Of a stretch of DNA of 64,000 nt, positions 11,258 through 23,451 are shown piece after piece. The stretch spans positions 7,989,501 through 8,053,500 of the forward strand of contig NC_070560.1 in NCBI RefSeq assembly GCF_026914185.1, read 5' to 3'. A program made the position numbers and the translations under genes. The notes beneath the pieces are model-generated. The model was given only the letters and a program-made list of their open reading frames with translations, was not told the origin of the DNA and did no database searches. Within the stretch, counting starts at the first letter, position 1. The number at the start of each line of letters is the position of its first letter. The DNA comes from Puccinia triticina. Lineage: Eukaryota > Basidiomycota > Pucciniomycetes > Pucciniales > Pucciniaceae.

Positions 11258-11369
11258 CACACTCCTATTACGGAGTGTGCTTTGGCACACTCCTATTACA
11301 GAGTGTGCTTTGGCACACTCCTATTACAGAGTGTGCTTTGGCACACTCCTATTACAGAGTGTGCTTTGG
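11258..11369. repeat. 28-bp minisatellite, four units, each a hairpin
   Basis: Four head-to-tail units of 28 bp are present, nearly identical (the first has G for A in ACAGAG). Each contains CACACTC and GAGTGTG separated by 8 bases, so each unit can fold as a stem-loop. The array starts where the LINE ORF1 frame begins to lose meaning, at the 5' boundary of the retrotransposon. Confidence 0.9.
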
Positions 11370-12053
11370 GATACAGGGTATCCTGGATTTCTTACTGGAT
11401 ATCCCACTCAGGATATCTGGTAGTGGATGAAGTGTATCGGCACAACCATTCACAGCCCCAATTATTATACTGGATTGTTGATAGTTTTGTGACAGTATGA
11501 TTTATCTTGAAATCCGGCTGCAGAGTGGCTATGCTGCTGCAGTCCCAAAGGGTCAGATGCAATTTATCCCCCCAATCCCAGTATTTACTCCAATAAGAGT
11601 ACATGTCAAGCTTGACGGGATATTTATTCAGCTGCACATTAGATCAACACATTTGACATCTGAGCCTTCAAGTCTAATTTCTTTTCAGCAGTAAAACCTT
11701 TGGGAAGTTTAGTTACTGTTTTTAATTCAAGGACCAGATATTGTCTCATCTTAGTATTCCGCAATCTTGATGTGGGATCAAATGTCAATGACAGCAAGAA
11801 ACAAAGGCAACAGAAGGGGATGGGGAAGACTACTGAAAGATAACATTTTGCAAAAAACAATAAATTCAGATGAAATGAAGTTGCAAAAGATAGATGGAGC
11901 AGCCAGGTCGTGAGTGGGTTGGTGTGATGCGCCTGTGAAATGGTTATGAGTCGTTTTCCCCCGATGATGAATGGTAAATTGATATATTTAACTTGGGGCA
12001 ACCTCCTGAGGATGGCATAGGTTGTGATCACCATGGTGCAGCAAATTCCTTGC
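11370..12053. other. Intergenic, no gene; duplicated 3' flank of the secreted-protein pair
   Basis: No coding signal is seen. The block about 11840-11960 resembles 13605-13710 (shared words such as GGGTTGGTGTGATGCGCC against GGGCTGGAGTTATGCGCC), so the duplication that made the two secreted genes also covered their downstream flank. Confidence 0.5.
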
Positions 12054-12416
12054 TCACTTTTGACCGTGTGCCGAGTTGTGGTAGTTGCGGTTCCTACGCA
12101 TCAAGATTGGATTGGTGGAACCACGGTTGAAGTTTCTTGCCGTTGAGGCGCCCCGCATCGCCGCGACATCAGTATTGAAACCCTTCACTTCCGCACGCGT
12201 GGCGCTGACTGGGACGATCGCAGCCCGCATCATCTTTGCCTCTTTGACCGTTTTGAGCGCGTTTGCCGCTTTATTCAAAGCGTATGCTTCCCTGACAAGC
12301 TTTACCGTGTTGAAAACATTTGTACCCATGAAACCAGTGGCAACCAAGACACTGTCGACCCCACTGAGGAAAGCGCAAGTCAACAGAAGCAGACTCGTCA
12401 CAGCTTGAAGGTTCAT
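12054..12416 (-). CDS. Small secreted protein 1 (candidate effector)
   Basis: The protein is 120 residues, intronless as read. Residues 1-22 (MNLQAVTSLLLLTCAFLSGVDS) form a typical signal peptide with a small-residue cleavage site. The mature part is Ala-rich and helical-looking, has no cysteine and ends in a basic tail 'ILMRRNRNYHNSAHGQK'. No known domain is recognised. It is a paralogue of the gene at 14375-14734: the signal peptide ('LLLLTC.FL.GV.S') and the tail ('LMRR.RNY.NSA') are conserved while the middle has diverged. Flanks on both sides are also partly duplicated. A role in host interaction is inference from size, secretion and duplication. Confidence 0.72.
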   Translation of the reverse strand: MNLQAVTSLLLLTCAFLSGVDSVLVATGFMGTNVFNTVKLVREAYALNKAANALKTVKEAKMMRAAIVPVSATRAEVKGFNTDVAAMRGASTARNFNRGSTNPILMRRNRNYHNSAHGQK

Positions 12417-13740
12417 ATTTGAAAAAATCCTGTCTTTTCAAATGTGTGTCTGGCAAACGTATGAATTGACTGTGTGTGGATAGGACAGATAAGCCTAGTA
12501 CAAGAAAGTGTTTAAAAATGATTTTTTGGGGTATAAATATGTAGTTAATTGGTTTGTCTGCAAAGGAATGTCTTGTAGCAGTTTGTTCAGAATGGGAATG
12601 AGTGGATGTCTTGGAATGAGCGAATGAAGAAAAGGAAGGGAAAAGGAACGCAGCGGTAGAGGTATTTATGCTAATTGGGATTCTCTCAAAGACTCAACCG
12701 TCCGTGAAGTTGCAATGTCTGGATGAAACTACTTATTTACGTCAAACTGAAACAAAAGGAAATGGTTCAGACCCCCCTTATATCTGCTCACGAACCGGTC
12801 AAACTTAACGTTCAGACAGTCAGTGCCCACCCAGCTCGACGGACTCAGGCAGCCCGGGGATCGAAGACGAGAGGTCCGGGTCGGCCTTACTCTCTGTAAA
12901 AAATAGAAAAAGCTAAAGACCAACCCGATGGAACTTGAATTTGCAGCTTTCCCGGACTCGGTGGCTATGCAAAGAAGTATAAAGCGGGTCGAGTATAGAC
13001 CGAATTTTGAAACTGACGCCGGAGCTATCTCTCGGTCCCGCAGAAACAAGTTTTGGCTCTCGGCAGCACTTCCGGCTCAGACAGATTCCGGCAAGGCGGG
13101 CAGCGTCGGCGCCTGAAAGGTAATTCTATCTTGCAGACTGGATTGTGGGCATTGCTCAGCCTCATGGCTGGCTCTGATTAATTACACCAAAAATTCCCTA
13201 GCTCTCATCAAAAATCTGACACTGGCTTTACGTATGTTGTTATCAAGATTGCTAGCGGCCTTTTTAATTGCATTTTTTTTTAAGAATGAAGCCATTTGAG
13301 GATGTTTATCTATTTTTTTTGTTTTTGCAAAATGAAGAAGTTGCTCTGATTGCTCAGGAACACTCACTTCATGTCAGCCCATCTCTTTTTCAGAACGGTG
13401 CTGATAAAGGCCTAATTACAACTGGCTCCGCAATTTTTATCATGAACCCCTTGATGGGCGGGCCAGGACTACCACCAGCTTTTTTTCAAAAGTGCTTACA
13501 TATATATTTGATTTCGCATTCCACACCATCTGTCCATTTATTTTACTGACATGAAGAAAGATAGGAAAAGGCTGGAGAAGGGGGTGGTGAAGATGTGGAT
13601 GGGAAACTTTGCCAATGAACAACAGATTTAGATGCAAAGTACAAGAAAATAGACATCACAACATAGCGGCCAGGTTGTGGGTGGGCTGGAGTTATGCGCC
13701 TGTTGGATGTTTGTATTTTTGATCATCTTTGATGAGCTGT
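12417..13740. other. Intergenic region between the two secreted-protein genes
   Basis: The first part (12430-12660) is the promoter side of secreted protein 1 and shares words (TTGGTTTGT, GGAATGTCTTGT) with the upstream region of its paralogue (about 14850-14900). The stretch 12730-13560 holds only short frames without domain features. A tRNA-derived SINE begins at about 13741. Confidence 0.45.
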
Positions 13741-13832
13741 GTGAAACTCCATAAAATATTATGTGTCCTATGGGAGTTGAACCCATGTCTCTTATATCCA
13801 TGTCAAGTGTACTAACCACTGTACTAAGGATG
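13741..13832 (-). mobile_element. tRNA-derived SINE, copy 1
   Basis: On the minus strand a tRNA-like head is followed by an AT-rich tail. The head has 'CCTTAGTACAGTGGTTAGTA' (A-box region, similar to Asp/Gln tRNAs) and a T arm GGGTTCAACTCCC (B box). The tail starts ATAATATTTTAT. The unit matches copy 2 at 58325-58412 across 'TTGACATGGATA', 'AAGAGA', the T arm and the start of the tail, so it is a dispersed family rather than a tRNA gene. The anticodon loop lacks the usual U33 arrangement. Confidence 0.65.
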
Positions 13833-14374
13833 CTTGGATATGAATGGCTGCAGGTGGGTGAAAGAACATCCACTGGTGTCACATGAAGATCCCTAATTGA
13901 GGGTAAGACCTGTAAATGACAGGTCATGAATGAGTGACACCAGCAGGTATGATAAAGCTAAGAGTAGCAGAACCACAACCTGACAAGCTGCACCCCACAG
14001 GCGGACTGGATTGTCCCAAGGACATCGCCCCATAAAAACAACCCAGGTATGTCCCCAAAATCATTTTTAAATCAGTTCCCGCCATCACAACAGACTTCAA
14101 GTTATCTTCTACGTCGGATGGCTGGGACGCCGCTGGCGCAGGAGCATCCTAGTGACGAGTCTATGATTCCAAAGCGCGTTCAGGGTGCCGCCCATGGTCT
14201 GTTGTGACGTCCTTCGGTTCTATTCTGTCAAGACGGTGTTGGTTCTTATTGCTAGGGTCCAGGGGTGATCTGATTATTCCAAAGTGCCTTTAGTGGTTAT
14301 GATTCGCACTGATGTCCCGGATAAGGTTGAAGGCTGGAACGTGCATCTGATGAACATGGTATAGCGACTGTTCT
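13833..14374. other. Intergenic, downstream of secreted protein 2
   Basis: No gene is supported. This segment has no counterpart between secreted gene 1 and its duplicated flank, so together with the SINE it looks like sequence inserted after the duplication. Confidence 0.4.
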
Positions 14375-14734
14375 TCATCTTCCCGGTGCTGAGTTTTGGT
14401 AGTTGCGCGTTCTACGCATCAAGACGTGGGTGGTGGATCGACGGCCCAAGGTTCCCGTCAATTCTGCAGCTTTCATTGCTTCGAGATTGCTCGAAACTTT
14501 CGCGTCCGCACGGGCGACGGTGCCGGCTGAGGTCATCGCGCCCCGCATTTGGCCCGTATTCTTCATCAGCTCTGCCGCCTTGGCCGCCCCGGCTGCAGCC
14601 GTCCCTTCTTTGATCATCTTCGCCGCCCTGCCGGCCTCTGCGAGACTGAGGATACCTTCGATGAAGCCACTGTTGACGCCAGTGAGGAAAACACAAGTCA
14701 ACAGCAGCAGGGCAAGTACAGCTCGAGACTTCAT
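14375..14734 (-). CDS. Small secreted protein 2 (paralogue of 12054-12416)
   Basis: The protein is 119 residues, intronless as read. Residues 1-22 (MKSRAVLALLLLTCVFLTGVNS) form a clear signal peptide. The mature part is Ala/Gly/Lys-rich, without cysteine, and ends 'HVLMRRTRNYQNSAPGR', almost the same tail as its neighbour. Loss of similarity in the middle against conservation at both ends suggests that the tail carries the function, perhaps as a binding or targeting segment (inference). No enzyme or known fold is recognised. Confidence 0.72.
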   Translation of the reverse strand: MKSRAVLALLLLTCVFLTGVNSGFIEGILSLAEAGRAAKMIKEGTAAAGAAKAAELMKNTGQMRGAMTSAGTVARADAKVSSNLEAMKAAELTGTLGRRSTTHVLMRRTRNYQNSAPGR

Positions 14735-15838
14735 CTCCAGGAAATTTCTATATTTTCAGGATATTTGCAGAAAACAACAGATCAGGTTTGTGGGGTGATC
14801 TCAGTATGTAGGAGGAAGCTTTCAAGGATTGGTTGGGATTTGATTGGATAGCTAACTAGTTGGTTTGTTGACTATCCACGTAAGGGAATGTCTTGTGTGT
14901 GTTGGTTGAGAAAGAATGGATGAGTATGTATGAAGATTATGATGCGGTTGAAGGAAAGAATCGTAAGTCTTTTATATGCCGATTGGGGTCATCTCGGCCT
15001 TCCTGGCAACCGAACCGACAAAACTGTGAGGTCCTGGCGGTTTGTTCCCCACCTGGTTGCACTCCGATACCGAGGAGGGTTACAACTCGGCCGCTCAGAA
15101 ACACGTCTCCACCGGGGAGTGGGCTTCCGGCCCAGACAAGGTAGCGGCGGAGTCTGCGAACAGGTCTTTAGTCGCAGACGGGATTGGGGAGCTCGCGCAT
15201 GGTATGAAGACTACAGCGCCAGTCTTTCGGGAGCTCCTTCGTTCGCCCTCGCCATCACGAGGACAAGGGACATTCGGGTGCGCTATGAACGATGCGACCG
15301 GCCCACTCGCACGCCAGTTTTTTCTTTCTCTTTTTCAACAAACAAGACCTATGGTATTCGGATGGTCAGAGGAGGCTGGCTCAAGTCAAAGGCGACCGGA
15401 GCCGTGCTTTCCTCCTAGGCTTATCATACACCGCGGCAGTCGTCTGTTTCGCTCTAACCAGAACCCCCCCCAGATTAGACTGGAGCTCTCGGGTCTTGGC
15501 CGTCGGCTTTGCCACGAGAACCATACCTGGCTGGGCCATCTCAGCCCTCTTATACATCACTTCTTCTTCGCCCACTGCCCTTCCCCCCTCGCCTTCTCTT
15601 TGCTCTGGGAAAATCAGCGACCCCGACTCGTCCGTTTTTCTCTCCCTTTCCCGAAACGCATTCTTACTCAGATTATCCCCTTTTTTTTATTCCTAGTGAT
15701 CGTCATACTTCATAAATCATCAGATTTGATATCTTATTTTTCTAATTTGTGTTCGATTACAAAAAAAAGTCACATATATATATATATATATAGATAGAAT
15801 CCTTTCAAGTTAGATACTTCAAAGAAGGGAGGAGGAGG
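14735..15838. promoter_or_regulatory. Divergent upstream region of secreted protein 2 and the OPT gene
   Basis: About 1.1 kb lies between divergently transcribed genes. It has long open frames on the plus strand (for example 15042-15797), but these are low-complexity, run into a (TA)n tract at 15772-15792 and match no domain, so I take them as chance frames in a pyrimidine-rich leader. Confidence 0.45.
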
Positions 15839-18800
15839 ATGGATAGGTTTCTAAAGTCGGTTGGGATCGTACGAGGGTCGACGCTGAAACCGCTCCAACT
15901 AATGAAGAAGCTAGCGGAAGACAGTCGGGGCCAACTGACGCGCAGGAAGTGGGGGACGGCGAGCGAGCAGGCGGGGGAGAAGCCGGCCGAGAAGAATATC
16001 GAGGAGCGCGCGGAGGCAGGAGGGGACGTGACGCCGGGGGAGAAAGCTGGCCGGCCGGCGCCGCTGAGCTCATGCTCCGGAACCCTGGCGCACGAAGAAT
16101 TAGACCCGAGCCAGCCTTCGAAAGTGTCGTCGGAGGACGAGCTGGCGTTGATCCCGTTGACGGACGACAGCGAGGCGCGGATCGTCACCTTCCGCTCCTT
16201 GCTGGTCGGCTTCATCGTCGCTATCTTGGGCGCCTCTGTCACCCAGGTATATATAAGCTCTCCCTCTCCCTCACACACCCTCCCGATTTTCTTGATGACT
16301 TATGTGTCGTCAAACACCTGTTTTTTTTTCCAGCTCTTCTTGTTCAAGCCGGTCCACATGCGTCTCCAGCCCGCCTTCCTCCAAGTGCGTCCAATCCCCT
16401 CAGAACCCGCACCCATTCTCCCGAATCATTCTTGTGCTGATTCGAATGGATTGTAGATCACTGCGATGCTTTTGGGACGGGCAGCGGCATTGATACCCGG
16501 CCCGGCATGGTGGAATCCAGGCCGATTCGGAATGGTAATATTCCTTCATTACGGCGTTTTTTCTTTTTCTTTTTGAGATAAGAAACTCTGACATTAGGTG
16601 TTGGTATTTGATTGACCGCAGAAAGAAACCGTGTTTTCGTCTCTGATAGCCACCTCGGCCAGTGTGGGAGCCTACGCGATAGAAGTCAGTTTCCCAATCC
16701 ATTCGTCACTCTTCGTGGACACAATAATCCTGACATTTTTGGATGACGTAGTTACTTGCAGCCCAAGAGTTATTTTTTGATCAAGTGACGACGTTCGGGA
16801 TGTCGTTTGGGATTCTGCTGAGCTCGCAGCTGATAGGATACGGCTGGGCGGGCCTTTTACAGCCGATCTTAGTCTACCCCACTCATGTCTTTTATCCGTA
16901 CGTCCGCTTTGCTTTCAATGGAATCTGCAAATATCCCTCAACTGACACTTTCGTGTAGAGAGATCCTGCCATCCGTTTCTTTGTTTTACTCTCTCTGCGG
17001 TGATGGTCGAGTTGCTAAGGACCAGATCAAATTCTTCAAGCGCGCGTTTTTAGCGATGGGCATATGTAAGTTCAATAATCCACGAGCACTTTTGATAGAC
17101 GCAGACGATCTAAGCTACTCATGCGCCCCCTCTTTTGCATGAACAGATGAGATTTTTCCGGCATATATTGCCCCAGCTTTCCAAGCAATCAGCGTGTTTT
17201 GTCTAACGCTTCCCAGGAACCAATTGATTACAAACATCTTTGGGGGCGCCCAGCCTTTCGAAGGCTTAGGCTTCCTCAGCATCTCTGGAGACTGGGCACT
17301 CGTTGGTGCTCATGGTCCTCTTTACACTCCTCTCAATGCCCAGGTATACTTACACATCAATTTGCTTTGTCTCGATGCTGAGGTTTAATTGACGTTTTGC
17401 TGGCTTGCTTGCTTGGTAGGTTCATCATATCGTTGGAGTCGTGTTTTCTCTGTTTATTCTATCGTTTGTTTATACACATTCTTGGTATGGTAAGCCGGGA
17501 GATTTTCTCTTTTGTGTGTGAATAACTAATGATGATGAGAACTAAAGAGAGGTTTATGGTACAACAGATGCTGGCATCACCCAAGACTTCCCGTTCATGT
17601 CTGTCTCCTTACTGAGCTCGAATGGGACGACATACCCGACCAAGAGGGTGATCAATCCGAACGGCTCGCCGAATGAAGAGGTGATCCAAGAGATCGGCGT
17701 GCCCTTCTTCACCTCGACCTATGTGGTCGTCCAGATCATTGCCTCCTTGGCGATGACCTCGGCCATCACCCATGTGCTCTTGGAGAACTATCCCCTGATC
17801 CTTGGGATCTTTAAGAAATCTCCGAAAGTCGTGCCCGTCGATCCTCACAGACTCTTGTGCCAGAAATACAAGGACTTTCCCAAGTGGTAAAAATGTCCTT
17901 CTCTCTCTTCCTCTTTTGGAAAGATACTGATCTAGTTTTGGTCTTCTCTCAGGGCATTTGGTTTGATCTTGATTTTCTCGATTGGATTGGCCATGGGACT
18001 CTCCTCCTTGAGTCAATCAGGACTTCCACCGCTGGGCATGCTCTTTGCGATCTTCCTATCGAGTATCCTCACGTGAGTGTACTCCTTAGCTTATGATATG
18101 AGTGCTCAGATGTGGAGGATTGAAGGGTGTTTGGGGGTGTTGTACAGACTAGCGGTGGGATTTTTGAACGGGATAACGGGCTTCCATTTGCACGTGTCGG
18201 GGGTAGTGCAGATGTTTGGGGGACTGTTATTCCCGGGGAATGCGTTTGGGAACATGTGGTTTACGACCTATGGGGCCTCGACGGTGAACCAGTCGATGAA
18301 CATGCTCAAGGATCTCAAGCTGGGCCAGTACATGCATCTCCCCCAGAGCATTGTGGTGCTTGCGCAGATGCTCGGTACGATCGTTGGGATCTTTGTGAAC
18401 TACGGGGTCATGAAGACTATCATCCATAGCCAGCGTGAAATCCTTTTGAGCTCGGGTGGTGATGGGGTCTTCTCTGGTGTGGCCATCACTGCTTTCCAAT
18501 CCCAAGCTGTCAGGTATTGTTAAATATTCTCTTTCATGTTAAGGTGGGGTGAAACTGACCTTTTTTTTTTTTTTTTTTGCTAGTTGGGGTGCTTTTGCTC
18601 AGAGGATGTTCCTTGCTGACGAGAAATACGTGAGTGTATGGCAAGCGTTGAGCCAAAGCAGATGAGATGTGTGACTGATTGGTGTGTGTTGATTAAGGGG
18701 GCGATTCCGTTGGCCTTGGTCGTCGGCCTGTTCCTTCCGATCCCGTTCTTTGTCTTGCATCGGTTCTGGCCGGGCCATGGGTTCAACATGATCAACATAC

Positions 18801-19309
18801 CCCTCCTGGCTGGCTCGATCACCTCGGGATATACGGGTGAGCTTTGAGCAGTGATTGGGGATGGAGTGGGTGTGAACTTACTGATCCCTCGTCCTAAATA
18901 GTTGCTACAGCGGGCAAATTTTTGAATATTCTGATCGGACTTGGCTCGCAGTACTGGGCGCGAAGATACCGGCCTAGATGGTGAGGTTTTTTTTTTTTTT
19001 TTTGGTTGTCCCAGATGGAGGTGAACTGATGCGAAGGATTTCTTCTTTCCTCTTGTTGGTTTAGGTTTATGAAGTATAACTATGTGTTATCTGCTGCGTT
19101 GGATGGTGGTGCGCAGATCATGATCCTGTTTCTGTCGATGGTCTTTGAGGGTGGCGATGGGAGCAAGGTCCCCTTTCCGCGGTGAGTCTGAAGTCAGAGG
19201 GAGTGTAGTCGTAGTTGAGTGCTGATGCTGTTTGTTTGGCTGTAGATATTTCTTGAATCCAGATCCGGCCATGCCCAAGGATTACTGCTACATGGCTCCG
19301 AAGTTGTGA
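15839..19309 (+). CDS. OPT-family oligopeptide transporter
   Basis: The predicted 789-residue plasma-membrane transporter should import small peptides or glutathione-like compounds with protons (family knowledge). Its 16 exons are 15839-16246, 16334-16384, 16457-16534, 16622-16684, 16752-16897, 16959-17065, 17147-17343, 17420-17489, 17568-17886, 17953-18072, 18148-18513, 18584-18629, 18698-18836, 18902-18980, 19065-19181 and 19246-19309. After a soluble acidic N-terminus (about 120 residues) come many membrane segments. The NPG motif is 'IPGPAWWNPGRF'. Further family blocks are 'LVYPTHVFYP', 'LYTPLNAQVHH', 'NAFGNMWFTTYG' with 'HLHVSGVVQMFGG', and 'FVLHRFWPGHGFNMINIPL'. The C-terminus ends 'PDPAMPKDYCYMAPKL'. 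Length and order fit fungal OPT proteins. Confidence 0.93.
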
Positions 19310-19520
19310 CTACATAGTTAGATGATGATGATGTGTTGGACTGTGCATTATTTTTGAAGTGATGTAAATAAATAAATTTAATCTTGCTCAGACTTTGCGC
19401 CAATATGTATACGGTCAGGCTTCGATCCCAGTTCTTTGAGGATGGGATGCTTATGTAATGGGCTTGGTGATGTGCTCATGCTGCTCCCTCCGCCAAAGAG
19501 GAAACCCCTATTCATCCACG

Positions 19521-22500
19521 ATGCACTCGCCCGGCTACGAGCAGCCCCAGCAGCACACCCTCAGCCAACTAGACAGCCTCCGAAGCCAACACAAACCACT
19601 CGAGGTCAGCAGAAAAGCAGAAACGAACTAACCAAAAACAAAAACTAACCAAAAACCACCAACAGTTCGACCCCAACCCACCCAGGAGAAGCCTGCCCGA
19701 GACATTCGCCCTTGGACGAGTGCAGTGAGTAGCCCGGCCAGCCAGCAGCAAACCGTCAGGAAACTGACCCGGCTGCAGATTCTCGCTCGAACAGCCCCTC
19801 CAGCTGCTGCTCTGCAATGCACACATCCTGCTCTTCCTCATCAGCCCCGCCCAGCCAAGCCCCGCCAACCCCGCCCAGCTAGTCAGGATCGACCTCAACG
19901 AGCCTGCGATCGTCGACCCCATCCCACTGCCCCTGCCCCAGCCCATCTACCGCATCCACGCCGACCCCACCGCACACCACGCCCTCATCTCCCTCCACAG
20001 CGCACAGAACTACTACCTGCCCCTCACCCCCGCCGCACTCAGCCAGCACCGCAGCCAGCAGCAGCCCCTTAGCAGGCGCACCCCGCCCCTCAAGCCGCTC
20101 CCCAAACTCAAGGGCCTGCGCATCAGCGCCGTCGGCTGGAACCCCAACCCCAGCCCACACCCCTCCACCCGCGAGATCATCCTCGCCACCCCCACCGGCG
20201 CACTCTTCTCCACCCTCCTAGTCGACCCCCACAGCCAGGAGCCAAGCCCCTCAGACCTCTCCATCACCGCCGCTTTCTCGCGCATCGACAGGCCCACCAT
20301 CGACCGCCATCTCAAGCCTCTCTACACCCTCCCCACCAACCCAGCAGGAGCAGCCGACGACACACTCATCACCGCTGTCCACTGGGACATCTGGTACCAC
20401 CAGCAATCCCCTCAGCAGAACACCAGGATCACCAAACGCGCCCTCGCCCTCGTCTCCACCGCCACCCGCCTCTACCAGTTCGTCGACCAGGTCGGCATCC
20501 TCAAGAGCAAGCGAGACGAGGACCCCAACGACCAAGTACTCCAGCGTCTCTTTGGCTCATACCAATCCAACCGAGTCCTACCAAGTTCAGTCTCCCTGCC
20601 TCTTTCTTCCCACAAAAACACACGCGCCCTAACTTCTCTCTCTCTCTCTCTCTTCTCATCCATCAGAATCCATCGAGCTCCAAGCTGCCCAGAACAGCCA
20701 GCTGTATGTCTTCAACCCCAGCTCCAATTCTCCCCCGATCCTCTCCTGGTTGACAGGCGCAGGGATATACTGCGGAGAGATCGTCCACGGAACTCAAGAA
20801 CCCGGGGATCCTGTCATCGGCCCATCCGAGCTCATCCCCTTCCCATCCCCCAATCAGCCCATAGCCGCTTCCTCACCACCACCAGATCCTCCACTCGCCT
20901 TCTGTCCAACCGAATATCACTTCGTCCTGCTCTTCCCCGACCGGATACAGATCGTCTGCCGACTCGACCGTCAGATCGTACACGAAGAGATCCTTGACCT
21001 GGTCCGTCCCATCCCCTCATCCAGTCCATCATCATTCACTAATTCCCCGGCACCCGGGCCAACCAGAAACCGGACGAAAGCATCAGATCGATCACCACCG
21101 ACCCGGTCGATCAGACCTATTGGCTCTATTCGGAACAATCCATATTCGAGCTGGTTGTCAAAAATGAAGGCCGAGATATCTGGAAGGTCTATCTAGCCCG
21201 CAAAGATTTCGAGAAAGCGTTGAGTCATGTGGATGTAAGCAGGCCAAAAAATCCCAGTCCCTGGCTGGCGAGAGGACAAGCTGACCTAGGATTTCGATTA
21301 CAGATGGCCATCGACCGGGACAAGATCTTGGTCAGCCAGGCCGACCATTACCTCCAAACCGGCAAACACATCTCCGCCGCCCAGATCTATGCCCAGTGCT
21401 CAAAGCCCTTCGAAGAGGTCGTCCTGGGCTTCATCGACCGCGGCGAGCGAGATGCGCTGCGGTACTATCTGATCAGCCGTCTCGAGCGGCTCAAACGCCA
21501 GGTTTGACCCCCATCTCAACTACTACATCCATCTCATTCTGATGAGTGTGTGCTTGTTTAGGATCTGACTCAGCGGATGATGCTGGCGACTTGGTTGACG
21601 GAGATCTATTTGGCTAAGATCAACGAACTGGAAGATCTCGTCGGCGCGGATCCTTCGGCTGCTGATCAGACTGCCAATATCGTCGTCGAGCAACAGCTGA
21701 TCGAAGACGAACTGCAGCAGTTCTTGAGGACTTACAAAGTTGAGAGCCTCCCTTTTTTTTCCGGCCGGCGGGGGGTAGTCTAGCTAATCCGGTGAATTGG
21801 TTTTTTTTTTTTTGGTTTCCAGGCTGATCTGGACCAGCGGACCACGTTTGATCTGATCACCAGTCACGGGAGAAAAGACGTGATGATCTATTACGCCAAC
21901 CTGGTTGGTGACCATCAACGGATCATCCGCCATCACATCCTCGAAGAAGACTGGAAGAAGGCGATCGACGGGCTCAACCGCCAGGCCGATCTCGAGCTGT
22001 ACTACAAATTCGCACCCGTGCTTGTCAGCCATGATGCCCGCGCGGCCACCACCGCCTTCATGCGCCAACCCAAGCTGGATGTCAAGCGGCTCATCCCGGC
22101 ACTGATCCCTCCGCGCCGATCGGCCAAGAAAGGCACGGAGGAGAACGAGGAGAGGGTGATCGAGTACCTGAAATTTGTGATCTCCAGGCTCAACAACTCC
22201 GATGCGCCCGTCCACAACGCGCTCCTGACCCTCTACGCCACCCAACGACAGGCGGACGAAGGATCGCTGCTTCGGTTCCTAGCCAGCACGCCGGACAACC
22301 CGGTGACGGGCAAGCCGTACTACGACCTCGACTACGCGCTGCGGATCTGTAAGGTGAACAACAAGCTGCAGGCGTGTGGGCTGATCTACAGCAAGATGGG
22401 CCTCTATGAGAGCAGTGTCGACCTGGCCCTGCGCACCGGCGACCTGGAGCTGGCGAAGATCAATGCGGAGAAGGCCGAGGACGACCGGCTTCTTCGGAAG

Positions 22501-23451
22501 AAGCTGTGGCTGAAGATCGCGGCGTATGTGGTCGAGGACCAGAAGGACATCAAGACAGCGATGGCCTTCCTTGAGGCCACCGATCTTCTGCAGATCGAAG
22601 ACATCCTCCCGTTCTTCCCCGACTTTGTGGTGATCGACGAGTTCAAGGACCCGATCTGCAACGCGCTCGAAAGCTACTCGGCCAGGATCGCCCGGCTGAA
22701 GATGGACATGGAGGAGTCCCACCAGACCACTCTGCTCATCCAGAACGACCTCGCCCTGCTCTCCCAGCGGTTCCTCGTCATCAACCAGGCCGACACGTGT
22801 TGCTCTTGCGCCCAGGCCCTGCTCAGCTGCCAGTTCTACCTCTTCCCCTGCCAACACTCGTTCCATGCCGCCTGTCTGATCAAGGAAACCATGGCCCAGA
22901 TGCCGCCCTACCAGCTGCGTCGCCTGCTGACGCTGCAGACCAAGCTGGGCCAGCTGGACCCGACCGGCTCCGTCGCCAGCCAACAACCGGCCGGACGCTC
23001 GCTGCTGCCCGCAGGCATCCTCTCCGACTCCAAGAAGCTCGCCCTGGCGAGCGTCCAGGGCCTCGACCACGTCCGCAAGCTCATCATCCCCGACGCGCTC
23101 GTCGGGCTCATCGGCGGCGGCGTCGGCAAGGTCGGCTCGGGCGTCGAGGCGCTCGGCGGCGTCTGGCCCGCCATCCCCCGCCTCGTCCGCTCCTCGTCGT
23201 CAATCCTCCCGAAGCACGACCACCTCGGCCACTCGCCCACCGCTGCTTCTTCCTCTACTCCTCGCTTCGTCGGCCCACGTAGTCACCCTCAGAGCCTCGG
23301 GACATCCACGGCCACGGGCACGGGAGCGACGGAGATCCAGAAGCTCAAGAACGAGCTCGACTCGCTCGTCGCTTCTTGTTGTCCGCTCTGTGCGGGCGCC
23401 ATCAATGCTATCGACCGTCCGTTCGTCCAGGAGGGCGAGCTCGAGATCTGA
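19521..23451 (+). CDS. VPS18: Vps18/Pep3, CORVET/HOPS core subunit with RING finger
   Basis: The predicted protein has 1151 residues. Known role: core subunit of the CORVET and HOPS tethering complexes on endosomes and vacuoles. The exons are 19521-19604, 19666-19724, 19779-20584, 20667-21001, 21067-21234, 21304-21501, 21562-21738 and 21823-23451. The N-terminal Pep3/Vps18 beta-propeller is suggested by 'PKLKGLRISAVGWN', 'ILATPTGALFSTLL', 'VSTATRLYQFVDQVG' and 'ILSWLTGAGIYCGEIVHG'. The clathrin-repeat part includes 'RDIWKVYLARKDFEKAL', 'LVSQADHYLQTGKH' and 'DLELAKINAEKAEDD'. The C-terminus has a split RING-like zinc site, 'CCSCAQALL...FPCQHSFHAACLIKE' and, after a Gly/Pro/Ser-rich insert, 'CCPLCAGAI'. 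The intron 20585-20666 contains a (TC)n tract. Confidence 0.93.

Noticed and set aside
15042..15797. 251-codon open frame upstream of the OPT gene
   Set aside because: Low-complexity composition, overlaps other long frames, ends in a (TA)n tract and has no domain features; read as the OPT leader region.
22279..23070. 263-codon minus-strand frame
   Set aside because: Lies entirely antisense to the well-supported VPS18 last exon; a shadow of GC-rich coding sequence.
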